Source: Anaerorhabdus sp036641015
Lineage (GTDB): Bacteria; Bacillota_I; Bacilli_A; Erysipelotrichales; Erysipelotrichaceae
Direction: 5' to 3'
Assembly (NCBI RefSeq): GCF_036641015.1
Contig: NZ_JAVWFO010000003.1
Span: 3,382-67,381 of the forward strand
DNA: 64,000 bases
Shown in pieces: positions 51,353 to 61,500 of the stretch. The position numbers and the translations under genes were made by a program. Position 1 is the first letter of the stretch. Each line of letters starts with the position of its first letter. A model generated the notes under the pieces. The model did not search any database, had not been told where the DNA came from, and worked only from the letters and a program-made list of their open reading frames with translations.

Positions 51353-52687
51353 ATGCGATTATATAACACTAGAACATTAAAAATTGAAGAATTTAAACCA
51401 TTAGTTGAAGGTGAAGTAAGTATGTATGTATGTGGACCTACAGTCTATAATCATATACATATTGGTAATGCTAGACCGATTATTGTTTTTGATACACTAA
51501 GACGTGTTTTTGAAGCGGAAGGATATAAGGTTAAATATGTTTCAAACTATACTGATGTGGATGATAAGATCATTAATAAAGCTCATGAGGAACATAAACA
51601 TGAGGCTGAGATTACAGAAGAATATATTCAAGCGTACAATGATATTCGACATAAATTAAATGCTCATGATTTATATAGAACACCACGAGTTACTGAAACA
51701 ATGGATGAAATAATTAAATTTATAGATGATCTAATTGAGTCAGGGCATGCATATGAAGCAGATGGAGATGTATTCTTTAGGGTTAACAGTGTAGATACTT
51801 ATGGAGAAATATCACATCAAAATATTGATGATTTACAAGTTGGCGCAAGAATCGAAGAGAATGATAAAAAAGAATCACCACTAGATTTTGCTTTATGGAA
51901 AAAAACAGATATGGGCATTAAGTGGAATACTAAATGGGGTGAAGGAAGACCAGGATGGCATACGGAGTGTGTTGTCATGATTAATAAAGAATTTGGTAAA
52001 GATTTAATTGATATACATGGTGGAGGAATGGATTTAAAATTCCCACATCATGAAAATGAAGTTGCGCAATGCCGTGCGTTGCATAATACAACTCTAGCAA
52101 ATTATTGGCTACATAATGGGATGATAAACATTGATGGTGTAAAGATGAGTAAATCATTAGGTAACTTTACATTAGCGAAAGATGTAATAAGTCATTCTAG
52201 TCCTGAACTTGTACGTTGGGTTATGTTGTCTGTTCATTATCGTATGGAGTTAAACTTTAGTGATGAAGTTTTTGAAACAGCACAAAAAGAATTAGATAAA
52301 GTATTAAATCCACTTAAACAAGCAATGGTAAAACTTGAATTACTAAATGAAAAAATTGGTACTGATTATGATCAAGATTTCTTTAGACAGTTTTTAGATG
52401 CTATGGATGATGATTTAAATACACCAAATGCATATGCAGTTATTTTTGAAACAGTTAAGAAATTGAATCAAACTCTACGTGTTAAAGAAATTGATAGTGT
52501 TGAGGTTAGTAAATATATCGTTACGGTTGAAAAGATGTTGGATGTATTGGGTATTGGTTATAACCGTATTACATTAACTGATGATGATAGAATGATCTTT
52601 AATGATTGGAATAGCGCAAAAGCAGAGAAGGATTTCGAAAAAGCTGATAAATATAGAAATATATTGATTGAAAGAGGAATACTGTAA
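51353..52687 (+). CDS. cysS: Cysteine--tRNA ligase
   Basis: 444 residues. CGPTVYNHIHIGNARPI carries the HIGH-like motif with a zinc-binding Cys; GWHTECVVMI and GGGMDLKFPHHENEVAQ are the zinc/active-site blocks; KMSKSLGNF is KMSKS. The ATG at 51353 follows AAGGAGGAAGAAA; a longer frame from 51302 lies within the T-box terminator and is rejected. It opens the conserved Firmicute block cysS-mrnC-rlmB-sigH. Confidence 0.97.
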   Translation: MRLYNTRTLKIEEFKPLVEGEVSMYVCGPTVYNHIHIGNARPIIVFDTLRRVFEAEGYKVKYVSNYTDVDDKIINKAHEEHKHEAEITEEYIQAYNDIRHKLNAHDLYRTPRVTETMDEIIKFIDDLIESGHAYEADGDVFFRVNSVDTYGEISHQNIDDLQVGARIEENDKKESPLDFALWKKTDMGIKWNTKWGEGRPGWHTECVVMINKEFGKDLIDIHGGGMDLKFPHHENEVAQCRALHNTTLANYWLHNGMINIDGVKMSKSLGNFTLAKDVISHSSPELVRWVMLSVHYRMELNFSDEVFETAQKELDKVLNPLKQAMVKLELLNEKIGTDYDQDFFRQFLDAMDDDLNTPNAYAVIFETVKKLNQTLRVKEIDSVEVSKYIVTVEKMLDVLGIGYNRITLTDDDRMIFNDWNSAKAEKDFEKADKYRNILIERGIL

Positions 52688-53070
52688 TGAAGACTAATGA
52701 AATCTCAGGGAGTACTCTTGCGTACTTAGGAGATGCTGTTTGGTCACTTTATGTAAGAGAATATTTAGTAGAAAAAGGATATAATCGTGCGAATGATCTA
52801 CAAACTAAAAGTGTTAGATTTGTAAGTGCAAAAGCACAATCTAGTTTTTATCATAAATTACTGGATGAAGGATTCTTTCTTGCGGATGAATTAGATATAT
52901 TTAAAAGAGGAAGAAATTATAAAAGTGATAGTGTTCCAAAGAATACAGACGTAACAACCTATAGAACTTCTACTGGGTTTGAAGCTGTGTTGGGATATTG
53001 GTATGTAGAAAAAAAGAATGATCGTCTTAATGAGTGTTGGGACAAAGTTAGGACATTTGTGGAGGTGTAA
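52687..53070 (+). CDS. mrnC: Mini-ribonuclease III
   Basis: A 127-residue RNase III catalytic domain without a dsRNA-binding part: LAYLGDAVWSLYVREYL with the acidic signature and TGFEAVLGYWY near the end. In Bacillus it matures 23S rRNA. The start overlaps the cysS stop (TAATG). Confidence 0.94.
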   Translation: MKTNEISGSTLAYLGDAVWSLYVREYLVEKGYNRANDLQTKSVRFVSAKAQSSFYHKLLDEGFFLADELDIFKRGRNYKSDSVPKNTDVTTYRTSTGFEAVLGYWYVEKKNDRLNECWDKVRTFVEV

Positions 53071-53071
53071 T

Positions 53072-53791
53072 ATGGCACAATATGTATACGGGAAAAACGT
53101 GATTCAACAAATACTTCGTGATAATAAGAAGATAGATGTATTGTATGTATCTGATAATCAGAAAGATATTGAACAAACAGCTAGAAAAAAAGGAATCCGA
53201 ATTGAAAAAGCAGATCGTAAATATCTTGATAAATTATCAAATAATGGTAATCATCAAGGTGTTGTAGCTAAGGTTGAGGAATATAAGACAGTGTCTATTG
53301 ATGAGATGCTTAAACGTATTCCTGAGGATAAATTAGGGTTTCTTGTCTTGTTGGATGAACTAGAAGATCCACATAATTTAGGAGCTATTTTAAGGACAGC
53401 TGATGCAGTTGGAGCAGATGGCATAATCATTAAGAAGAACAATGCAGTTGGTTTAACAGCGACCGTTGCAAAGGTATCTGCTGGAGCTATCGAAACTGTT
53501 CCTGTAGCGGATGTTACTAACTTAACTCAAACTCTTAAACAATTAAAAGAAAAGGGTTATTGGGTTGTGGGAACTGACATGAAGAATGCTCAAGATTATC
53601 GTCAACCAAAGTATGATACCCCAATCGTACTTGTTATTGGGAATGAGGGTAAAGGTATTTCGCGTCTTGTAAAAGAGGAATGTGATTTTTTAGTTCAGTT
53701 ACCAATGGTAGGAGAAATATCATCACTAAATGCTTCAGTAGCATGTGGTATATTAATGTACGAGGTATATAATAAACGTTTCCCTTTATAA
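53072..53791 (+). CDS. rlmB: 23S rRNA 2'-O-methyltransferase, TrmH/SpoU family (RlmB)
   Basis: 239 residues. An N-terminal substrate-binding domain (QYVYGKNVIQQILRDNKKIDVLYV) is followed by a SPOUT knot: LLDELEDPHNLGAILRTADAVG, VIGNEGKGISRLV and LPMVGEISSLNASVACGILMYE. It methylates a ribose in 23S rRNA (G2251 in E. coli). The ATG follows GGAGGTG and lies just after mrnC. Confidence 0.93.
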   Translation: MAQYVYGKNVIQQILRDNKKIDVLYVSDNQKDIEQTARKKGIRIEKADRKYLDKLSNNGNHQGVVAKVEEYKTVSIDEMLKRIPEDKLGFLVLLDELEDPHNLGAILRTADAVGADGIIIKKNNAVGLTATVAKVSAGAIETVPVADVTNLTQTLKQLKEKGYWVVGTDMKNAQDYRQPKYDTPIVLVIGNEGKGISRLVKEECDFLVQLPMVGEISSLNASVACGILMYEVYNKRFPL

Positions 53792-53803
53792 AGGAGAAAT
53801 TTT

Positions 53804-54427
53804 ATGTGGCAAACCTATCCGGATGATTTTGAATTATTGTATTATTGTCGCCAACATGATGACTGGGCATTTGAAATGATGTTACGGAAATATGAAGCGT
53901 TTTCAAGAAAAATTGTTAAGGAATGCATAGACACAAATAGTGGGTTAAATATATTTAAAGATGATTTTTTGATTGAAACATGGTTAATGTTAGTAGAAGC
54001 AATTGCGCTATATAGGGAAAAAGATAAATGTAGTTTTGGAACATTTTATTATAAATGCGCAATAAGCAAAGTTAAATCTCTAGTAAGACATCATTTGCGT
54101 GAAAAGAACTTATCTAACATTAACGCGTTATCATTGGATACAATAGTGGGTGATGATAGTGAGAAAGGTTATGTACTACAGGTGGCATCTGCTAATTCGT
54201 GTAGTAATCCAATTTATGCACTTGAATACAAAGAAACATGTCTTAGAGTTAAAGAGACACTTTCTAATTTAAAACCGCAGGATAAACAAGTGTTAGGGTT
54301 ATATTTGGATGGGTATTCGTATAATAATGCATCGAGAATATTAGGGTGCGATGAAAAGGCGATTGATAATCGTTTGCAAAAGGTAAAGAAAGCTATTAAA
54401 TTATGTATCTATGAAACAGATAAATAA
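53804..54427 (+). CDS. sigH: Sigma-70-type factor, positional SigH homologue
   Basis: 207 residues with sigma region 2 (WAFEMMLRKYEAFSRKIV ... FGTFYYKCAISKVKSLVRHHLREK) and region 4 (LKPQDKQVLGLYLDGYSYNNASRILGCDEKAIDNRLQKVKKAIKL). In Bacillus the same place between rlmB/yacP and rpmG holds sigH (transition phase, competence, sporulation). yacP is absent here. The sequence has diverged enough that its promoter specificity cannot be predicted. AAAGGAGAAATTTT precedes the ATG. Confidence 0.82.
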   Translation: MWQTYPDDFELLYYCRQHDDWAFEMMLRKYEAFSRKIVKECIDTNSGLNIFKDDFLIETWLMLVEAIALYREKDKCSFGTFYYKCAISKVKSLVRHHLREKNLSNINALSLDTIVGDDSEKGYVLQVASANSCSNPIYALEYKETCLRVKETLSNLKPQDKQVLGLYLDGYSYNNASRILGCDEKAIDNRLQKVKKAIKLCIYETDK

Positions 54428-54438
54428 TATGTCATTAT

Positions 54439-54475
54439 ATAGTGTATATTTCATTGAAATGTACACTATTTTAAC
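54439..54475 (+). terminator. Terminator after sigH
   Basis: ATAGTGTATATTTCA / TGAAATGTACACTAT with one G-U and a very small loop, then TTTAAC. It separates sigH from rpmG. Confidence 0.75.
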
Positions 54476-54569
54476 GGACAATAAAGACTTTAAAATAGAT
54501 GTTTGTTGACTGCTTTAAGCCTTTATGTTAGAGTTAATAAGCAAGAAACTGAAAGGAGTTGTTTTAATC

Positions 54570-54728
54570 GTGGCAGGAAAAGAAGATAAAGTAATTCTTA
54601 CTTGTACGGTGTGTTTGTCACGCAATTACACAACTCATCGTAATAAAAAGAGTTCTAATGAACGTCTTGAATTAAAGAAGTTCTGTAAAAAATGTGGGGA
54701 ACACACCCTTCATAAGGAAACAAAGTAG
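54570..54728 (+). CDS. rpmG: 50S ribosomal protein L33
   Basis: 52 residues: KVILTCTVCLSRNYTTHRNKK and KFCKKCGEHTLHKETK, with two CxxC pairs (zinc-binding form). The start GTG at 54570 lies 11 bases after AAGGAG, a little far, but the upstream codons do not resemble L33. Directly before secE and nusG, as in Bacillus. Confidence 0.92.
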   Translation: MAGKEDKVILTCTVCLSRNYTTHRNKKSSNERLELKKFCKKCGEHTLHKETK

Positions 54729-54740
54729 GAGGACAATACA

Positions 54741-54926
54741 ATGTTGAAATGGTTTAGTTTTAGTGGAGTAACAAAAGAGGCAAAACGTGTACGTTGGCCA
54801 AAGATGAAAGATTTAGTGTCTTCTACAGGTGAAGTTTTAATTTTCGTAGTATTTTTCGGAGCATTCTTTGTAGGATGTGAATTCTTAATTACATTCTTCC
54901 TAAAAATGATTGGAATTGGTGCATAG
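54741..54926 (+). CDS. secE: Preprotein translocase subunit SecE
   Basis: 61 residues with the cytoplasmic amphipathic part (KEAKRVRWPKMKDLVSSTGEV), then one membrane helix (about 32-56). It is the usual small Firmicute SecE, holding SecY together in the membrane. AGGAGGACAATAC precedes the ATG. Confidence 0.93.
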   Translation: MLKWFSFSGVTKEAKRVRWPKMKDLVSSTGEVLIFVVFFGAFFVGCEFLITFFLKMIGIGA

Positions 54927-54927
54927 T

Positions 54928-55500
54928 ATGACAGAAACAATGAAACCGTTTATTGATGAAACTGAAAAGAGATGGTATGTAGTTAATACATATGCTGGAC
55001 ATGAAAATCGTGTTAAAGAAAATCTTGAACGTCGTGTTGAATCGATGGGAATCTCAGATTATCTATTTAGAATATTAGTTGCTGAAGAAACAGAAATTGA
55101 ATATAAAAATGGTAAAGAAGTTACAAAAATGAGAAACCTTTTCCCGGGTTATTTATTTGTTGAAATGATTATGACTGATGATGCGTGGTATGTTGTACGT
55201 AATACACCAGGTGTTACAGGATTTATCGGATCTTCTGGTGGAGGGGCTAAACCTTTCCCAGTATCACCGGATGAAATTGATTCAATTCTAAGAAGAATCG
55301 GACTTGGCGAAAGCGTTGTTAATGTTGATTTCACAGTTGGAGATACAGTTAAAATCTTATCAGGACCATTTACTGGTATGGAAGGTAGAGTCAATGCAAT
55401 GAATGATCAAACTAAAATTGCATCAGTACTTACTATTCTATTCGGACGTGAAACACCAACTGATATTTCTTACTCAGATTTAGTTAAAGCTGAATACTAA
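54928..55500 (+). CDS. nusG: Transcription termination/antitermination factor NusG
   Basis: 190 residues. The NGN domain (RWYVVNTYAGHENRVKENLERR ... LFPGYLFVEM ... VRNTPGVTGFIGSSG) and a C-terminal KOW motif (VGDTVKILSGPFTGMEGRVNAMN) are complete. The ATG at 54928 comes one base after the secE stop; no strong ribosome site, so coupling is likely. Confidence 0.95.
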   Translation: MTETMKPFIDETEKRWYVVNTYAGHENRVKENLERRVESMGISDYLFRILVAEETEIEYKNGKEVTKMRNLFPGYLFVEMIMTDDAWYVVRNTPGVTGFIGSSGGGAKPFPVSPDEIDSILRRIGLGESVVNVDFTVGDTVKILSGPFTGMEGRVNAMNDQTKIASVLTILFGRETPTDISYSDLVKAEY

Positions 55501-55508
55501 TAAAATAT

Positions 55509-55536
55509 AAAGGAGCGAAAGCTCCTTTTGTTTTGG
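55509..55536 (+). terminator. Terminator after nusG
   Basis: AAAGGAGC / GCTCCTTT with GAAA loop, then TGTTTTGGG. Confidence 0.85.
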
Positions 55537-55598
55537 GCAAAATGATTGCGTAAGTTAAAATAAGATATTATTGTTGATATAGATATGGAGGTATGTTT

Positions 55599-56588
55599 AT
55601 GAATTATGGAATTGATCAGAAGTATGTAAAAAAAGAGGGTGTAGAAGTAATTTATTTAGCTGGAGGATGTTTTTGGGGAGTTGAGAAACTTGTACAAAGT
55701 ATCCCAGGAGTAATTGAAGGGACATCAGGATATGCAAATGGAAACACGGATTCACCTACATACCAACAAGTTTGTAATGGAGATACTGGCTTTAGAGAAA
55801 CAGTCAGAGTTGAATATAATCCAAATGTAGTAAGTTTAGAAACAATACTTTATGCATATTTCTCAGTAATAGATCCAACTAGTGTTAATCGACAAGGCAA
55901 TGATATTGGAACACAATATCAAACGGGCATCTATTATGCGGATGATAGAAGTATGGAAATTGTTAAAACAGTAGTTGAAACAGAAAAGGCAAGAACTGAT
56001 AAGTTCAATGTAGAAGTTAAACCGCTAGATAATTTTTATGAAGCAGAAGAATATCATCAAAATTATTTGGATAAAAATCCAACTGGGTATTGTCACATTT
56101 CAAAACATGAGTTTAAAAGGGTTCAAGAACTAGTGGTAGATGCTTCGAAATACAAGAAACCTAGTGGTACTGAATTGAATAGCAAATTAACAGAGTTGGA
56201 ATACAATGTTACTCAGAAGGCTGCTACAGAAAAACCATACTCACATGAGTATGATGAATTGTTCAAAGAGGGTATTTATGTTGATATAGTTACAGGTGAA
56301 CCTTTGTTCTCATCGAAAGATAAATATGATAGTGGCTGTGGATGGCCAGCTTTTACAAAAGTAATTGATCAAAATACAGTTGTTGAAAAAACAGATACAT
56401 CGCATGGTATGGTTCGCACAGAGGTAGTAAGTCGTGTAGGCAATTCACATTTAGGTCATAAGTTTAAATATGATAGTACATCACCAAATGGAATTCGCTA
56501 TTGTATTAATGGATCTTCTTTAAGATTTATTGCTAAGGAAGATATGGAAAAAGAAGGATATGGAGATTTATTAGACATATTTGCATAA
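55599..56588 (+). CDS. msrAB: Fused methionine sulfoxide reductase MsrA-MsrB
   Basis: 329 residues. The MsrA half (about 1-165) has AGGCFWGVEKL with the catalytic Cys and the GYANG segment. The MsrB half (about 195-329) has CGWPAF, RVGNSHLGH and RYCINGSSLRF with its catalytic Cys. MsrB lacks two of the usual zinc CxxC cysteines. It repairs both epimers of oxidised methionine. The ATG at 55599 follows TGGAGG by 7 bases. It interrupts the normally adjacent nusG and rplK genes. Confidence 0.94.
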   Translation: MNYGIDQKYVKKEGVEVIYLAGGCFWGVEKLVQSIPGVIEGTSGYANGNTDSPTYQQVCNGDTGFRETVRVEYNPNVVSLETILYAYFSVIDPTSVNRQGNDIGTQYQTGIYYADDRSMEIVKTVVETEKARTDKFNVEVKPLDNFYEAEEYHQNYLDKNPTGYCHISKHEFKRVQELVVDASKYKKPSGTELNSKLTELEYNVTQKAATEKPYSHEYDELFKEGIYVDIVTGEPLFSSKDKYDSGCGWPAFTKVIDQNTVVEKTDTSHGMVRTEVVSRVGNSHLGHKFKYDSTSPNGIRYCINGSSLRFIAKEDMEKEGYGDLLDIFA

Positions 56589-56597
56589 GAAACAGTA

Positions 56598-56630
56598 AAA
56601 TATCCTTTATTTAAGGGATATTTTTCATTA
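56598..56630 (+). terminator. Terminator after msrAB
   Basis: AAATATCCTT / AAGGGATATTT with loop TATTT, then TTCATT. Confidence 0.75.
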
Positions 56631-56635
56631 TTTTA

Positions 56636-56664
56636 TTGACTGTAGCTCTACTTTGGGGTATTAT
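56636..56664 (+). promoter_or_regulatory. rplKA promoter
   Basis: TTGACT, 17 bp, TATTAT. Confidence 0.7.
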
Positions 56665-56670
56665 GTTTAA

Positions 56671-56726
56671 TGCACACATGTGCAATATTCATTGCGTGGG
56701 AGGGCTGCAACTAGTCCGTTAACCAC
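56671..56726 (+). promoter_or_regulatory. rplKA leader with L1-binding rRNA mimic
   Basis: GTGG-GA-GGGCT (56696 onwards) pairs with AGTCC-GTTAA-CCAC, leaving GA and GTTAA as the internal loop. This copies the L1 site of 23S rRNA (GGUGGGAGG ... AUACCACC). A preceding TGCAC/GTGCA hairpin lies at 56671-56684. Excess L1, the product of rplA, should bind and repress translation of rplKA. Confidence 0.7.
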
Positions 56727-56759
56727 TGCACTGACAACAAATTATAGGAGGTATGTCAA

Positions 56760-57182
56760 GTGAGTAAAAAAGTTGCAAAAATCTGTAAGCTTCAATTCCA
56801 AGCTGGCGGAGCAAAACCAGGACCAGCATTAGCTTCAGCTGGAATCAACATGCCACAGTTCTGTACTGCATTTAACGATGCTACTAAAGAACGTAGTGGA
56901 GACATCGTACCAGTAATCATTACTGCGTATGAAGACAAGTCATTCGAATTTGTATTAAAAACAACACCTGCTGCAGCGTTATTAAAGAAAGCAGCAAAAG
57001 TTGCAAAAGCATCAGGAAGCCCTAAGGCAGTTAAAGCAGGAAAGATCACATTGGACCAATGTAGAGAAATCGCTGAATACAAATTGCCAGATTTAAATGC
57101 TAATGATGTTGAATCAGCAATGCGTATTATTGCAGGAACTGCACGTAATATGGGAATTGTTGTAGAAGGCATGGAGGACTAA
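56760..57182 (+). CDS. rplK: 50S ribosomal protein L11
   Basis: 140 residues, normal size. KLQFQAGGAKPGPALASAGINMPQFC and the C-terminal KLPDLNANDVESAMRIIAGTARNMGIVV are typical of L11, which binds the GTPase-associated centre of 23S rRNA. The start is GTG, 8 bases after AGGAGG. Probably controlled with rplA by the L1 leader upstream. Confidence 0.97.
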   Translation: MSKKVAKICKLQFQAGGAKPGPALASAGINMPQFCTAFNDATKERSGDIVPVIITAYEDKSFEFVLKTTPAAALLKKAAKVAKASGSPKAVKAGKITLDQCREIAEYKLPDLNANDVESAMRIIAGTARNMGIVVEGMED

Positions 57183-57186
57183 TTTG

Positions 57187-57864
57187 ATGGCTGGTAAAAA
57201 ATATTTAGAAGCTGCAAAATTAATCGACAGCAGCAAAACATATAGCTATACAGAAGCAGTAGAACTTGCAAAGAAAACAAGTACTACAAAATTTGATTCA
57301 TCAGTAGAAGTTTGTTTCAACTTAAATGTTGATCCACGTCATGCTGATCAACAAATCCGTGGAGCTATCGTGCTTCCAAACGGAACAGGTAAAACTCAAA
57401 AAGTTTTAGTTGTAACTCAAGGTGCTAAAGAACAAGAAGCTAAAGACGCTGGCGCAGATTTCGTTGGTGGAAAAGAAATTCTTGAAGATATTAAAAAAGG
57501 TTGGTTTGAATTCGATATTATCGTAGCTACTCCAGATATGATGGGTGAGCTTGGTAAATTAGGTAAAGTATTAGGTCCTAAAGGATTAATGCCAAACCCT
57601 AAAACAGGAACAGTTACTATGGATGTAACTAAAGCTGTTACTGAAATTAAAAAAGGTAAAATTGAATACCGTGTTGATAAAGAAGGTAACATTAATGTTG
57701 CAATCGGTAAAGTATCATTTACTGCTGAACAACTTGCTGAAAACTTCAAATCATTATACGATGTAATCGCAAAAGCAAGACCTGCTGCTGTTAAAGGAAT
57801 CTACATGAAGTCAGTTACTTTAGCAACAACTATGGGTCCTGGTATCAAAGTTACTGCTGAATAG
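57187..57864 (+). CDS. rplA: 50S ribosomal protein L1
   Basis: 225 residues. RGAIVLPNGTGKTQKVLV and MPNPKTGTVTMDVTKAV are L1 hallmarks. It forms the L1 stalk and also represses its own operon by binding the leader RNA. The ATG at 57187 follows GGAGG by 8 bases; the TTG at 57184 is a less likely start. Confidence 0.97.
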   Translation: MAGKKYLEAAKLIDSSKTYSYTEAVELAKKTSTTKFDSSVEVCFNLNVDPRHADQQIRGAIVLPNGTGKTQKVLVVTQGAKEQEAKDAGADFVGGKEILEDIKKGWFEFDIIVATPDMMGELGKLGKVLGPKGLMPNPKTGTVTMDVTKAVTEIKKGKIEYRVDKEGNINVAIGKVSFTAEQLAENFKSLYDVIAKARPAAVKGIYMKSVTLATTMGPGIKVTAE

Positions 57865-57870
57865 TTAATA

Positions 57871-57905
57871 AGAGAATGCACTTTAAAAGGCATTCTTTTT
57901 TTTGT
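57871..57905 (+). terminator. Terminator after rplA
   Basis: AGAATGC / GCATTCT followed by eight or more T. The rplJL genes do not follow. Confidence 0.85.
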
Positions 57906-58071
57906 AATTAGTGATTTATATAATTTGATACCTTAAGAAGCAAATAAGTAATGAAAATAATTAAAACATATGAAGTTAATACACAGAAAAGTAAATGAGA
58001 ATGTTAAAAATCTACAGATAATTATTTGTTGTATGTAACTTTCTTGATATAATTTACATGAGGTGGATGCG

Positions 58072-58572
58072 ATGAAGAAAATCAGTATTTCTGAATTAAA
58101 TAATAATGTATTTGAATTAATCTCAAAGGACTGGGGCGTATTAACTGTTCAATGTGGTGATAAAGTAAACGGAATGACTGTAAGCTGGCTACAAATGGGG
58201 CATTTATGGAATAAAAATATTGTAACTGTATACGTACGTCCACAACGCTATACATATCAATTTATTAATGATGAGGAAACATTTTCATTAGCCTTCTTTG
58301 ACGAAAAATATAAGAAAGAGTTAAGTTACTTAGGGACTAAATCAGGTAGTGATTTTGATAAAATAAATAATTGTAAAATGACAACTAGTTTTGTTAAAAA
58401 TACACCGATAATAAATGAAGCAAAGCTTGTATTTGTGTGCAAAAAATTATACGTTCATGATTTAAAAGATAATGAGTTTGTTAATGACAATGTAAATCAC
58501 GAAGCATATCCTGATAAGGATTATCATAGAGCATTTGTAGGAGAAATAATTGAAGTATTAAGCAATGAATAG
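58072..58572 (+). CDS. Flavin reductase-like FMN-binding protein
   Basis: 166 residues of the flavin reductase-like fold: WGVLTVQCGDKVNGMTVSWLQMGHLWNKNIVTVYVRPQRYTYQFI and the SLAFFDEKYKKELSYLGTKSGSDFDK segment. It probably binds FMN and reduces flavin or an unknown acceptor. The ATG at 58072 follows AGGTGG; a -10 TATAAT with extended TGA is at 58048. It lies 9 bp before the LacZ-type lipoprotein gene, although a functional link is not obvious. Confidence 0.85.
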   Translation: MKKISISELNNNVFELISKDWGVLTVQCGDKVNGMTVSWLQMGHLWNKNIVTVYVRPQRYTYQFINDEETFSLAFFDEKYKKELSYLGTKSGSDFDKINNCKMTTSFVKNTPIINEAKLVFVCKKLYVHDLKDNEFVNDNVNHEAYPDKDYHRAFVGEIIEVLSNE

Positions 58573-58581
58573 GAGGATAGA

Positions 58582-61500
58582 ATGCGTAAAATAATTGCGA
58601 GTTTATGTGTTCTATTAGTCTTAAGTGGTTGTAGTAAACAATCATCACAATTTGTAGAACCTGAATCAACACCTAGACCAAGTATTGAACCGTTAGAAAC
58701 TGATAATTCTTTTATTAGCGAAGAATGGTATGATCGTTTTGAAATTTTCGAAGAGAATCGGGAGAATGCACATGCGAGTTTTACTCCTTATTCATCTAAG
58801 AAAGAAGCGCTTAAGATAGAAAAAACAAGCCTAGATGATCTAGACAAATATGCATCACCATATATTCAATCATTAAATGGAACATGGAAATTTTATTATG
58901 CATCAAAACCAGGGTTACGATTAAAAAACATTGCTGGATTAGATGCCTTTTCATATTGGGAAGAATGGGATACTCAATTAAATGATGAAATACAAGTTCC
59001 ATCAAATATACAAACAATTAAAAATTCAGATGGAACATTTAAATATGAAACACCAATTTATATTAATCAAATCTATCCGTGGTTAAATTATGAAAATATT
59101 CAATGGGGTTGGCAAAATGTACCAGTAGCTCCTACTGCGTTTAATAGTGTTTCTCATTATAAACGTGATTTTGAATTAAATGATTCTATGAAAGACAGAA
59201 ATATATTTATAAGATTTGAAGGTGTTGAATCTGCATACTATCTATATATCAATGGACAAAGAGTGGGTTATAGTGAGGATAGTTATACAACGTCAGAGTT
59301 TAATATTACTTCATATTTGAAAGAAGGTAAAAATACTATTGCTGTAGAGGTTTATCGATGGTCAACGGGAAGTTATTTTGAAAACCAAGATTTTATTCGG
59401 ATGAATGGTATTTTTAGAGATGTATATTTAGTCTCGAAGGATGATGTAGAACTACGTGACGTATTTATTTCAAATACTTGTAATGACGATTATACGGAAG
59501 CTACTCTTAATATAGAATCGGCAATACGTAATCTTACAAATGAAGATAAACATAACTATTCTTTATCTTTTGATGTGTTTGAACAAAATAAAGAGCAATC
59601 AGTTTTAAAAGAACCAATAATTGTTAATATAACTGATTTAGCAAAATATGGTGAGATAAAAGATACAGGAGCGATAATTAATCAAGAAATTAAAATTGAT
59701 AATCCATTACTGTGGAGTAGTGATAAACCTAATTTATACAGAGTTGTAGTAGAACTATTTGATGAGAATAATAAACTAATTGAAACCACGTGTATACGTA
59801 CTGGGATAAGAAACATTGAAATTAAAGAAATAGATGGTATATCACAAATCCAACTTAATGGTAAAAAGATAATGTTAAAGGGTGTTAATCGTCATGAAAC
59901 TAGTTTAGAGAATGGGCGATCTATAACAAAAGATGAAATATTAAAAGACCTACAAATTATGAAATCATATAATATTAATTCGTTTAGGATGTCACATTAT
60001 CCTAATCAAACAGTAACCTATGATTTAGCGGATGAGTTAGGATTGTATATTGTTGATGAAGCAAATATTGAATCTCATATAGGCGAAAAGGAATTAAGTG
60101 TCCCAGGAAATAATCCGATGTACATACCATTAATACTAGATAGAACGATGAATATGGTAGAACGAGATAAGAACCATGCAAGTATCTTATTTTGGTCATT
60201 GGGAAATGAATCAACATATGCGGAATATCCAATGGATGAGAATTATCCATTTTATGTAAGTAGTCAATGGGTGCTTGATAGGGACCCTAGTCGTTTAAGA
60301 GTGTATGAAAGAGATAATCGTATAAATGGTACAAGAAAAGAATCGATTGTTGATGTTGTGAGTAGCCAGTATTGGACAGTTGATCAAATTAATGAATATG
60401 GACAAGAAGAAACAAATGCATTCTTTCAATCAGAGTATGCACACGCTATGGGGAATGCCTTAGGTAACTACCCAGAGTATTATGAGTTATATCGTAAATA
60501 TCCAAATGTACAAGGTGGATTTATATGGGATTTTATTGATCAATCAGTTCTTACAAGCGATGCCCAAGGTAATACGTTTTTTGGGAATGGATATGATTGG
60601 AATACACCATTAACTGATGGGGATTTTTGTGGTAATGGAATTGTCAGTGCAAATAGAGTACCACAAGCAGAAATTGAAGAGGTAAAAAAAGTAAACCAGG
60701 ATTTCTTATTTACATTAGATAACAATAAATTATCTATAACAAGTGAAAGTATTTCTAGTAACTTAAATGAATATAAAGTAGAGATACAATATTTTGAGGA
60801 AGGGAAATTAAAGGATAGTGAGATTTTAACGGATATCCAATGTGATCTAGAACCATTGTCTAAAAAAGAAATATTTATTCATATTCCAAAAATTAATGAT
60901 ACGGTTAAGGATGCCTATTTAAATGTTTATGTATCCTATAAAAATAACCAAAATTGGGCCAATGAATATGGTGGTAAAAAGGGTGATGTTTTAGCAAAAG
61001 AACAATTCATATTAAAAGAAACATTTCCAGAGTTAAGTATAAATAGAGATAAAAGTGTTGCTGTTGAGGAAGATGATAGTGAAGTAATGATAAGTGGTGA
61101 ACACTTTGAGGTAAAGTTTAATAAAATTACAGGTACTATTAATAATTACACTTATAAAAATGAAATATTATTGGTAGAAGGATTATTGCCAAGTTTTTAT
61201 CGTGCCCCAGTTTCAAATGATTTGGAATTCACAGAAGAAATTAAAAATGCATCAACAACATTTGTGCCTAATAAAATAAGTGTAAATAATGATGGTAAAA
61301 TTGTTGAGATACATTGTGATGGATTAGTTAAATCAACCAACACTAACTATAGTATAAATTATACAATTGATGGTGATGGCAATATATTAGTAGAATCAAA
61401 CATTGATGTACCGTCAATCAAATCGGTAAATGAAATAGCGAGAGTTGGCTTAGAAATGAAATTAGGTAGTACTGTAAAAAAATATGAAATGTTTGGTAAA

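Noticed and set aside
54710..54940. Minus-strand frame opposite secE
   Set aside because: A shadow of secE without a ribosome site.
57417..57749. Minus-strand frame of 110 codons opposite rplA
   Set aside because: Antisense to a conserved, strongly expressed ribosomal protein gene; no start signals.
57951..57998. Short frame MKIIKTYEVNTQKSK as another leader peptide
   Set aside because: No Shine-Dalgarno, no codon bias towards one amino acid, and no alternative stems.
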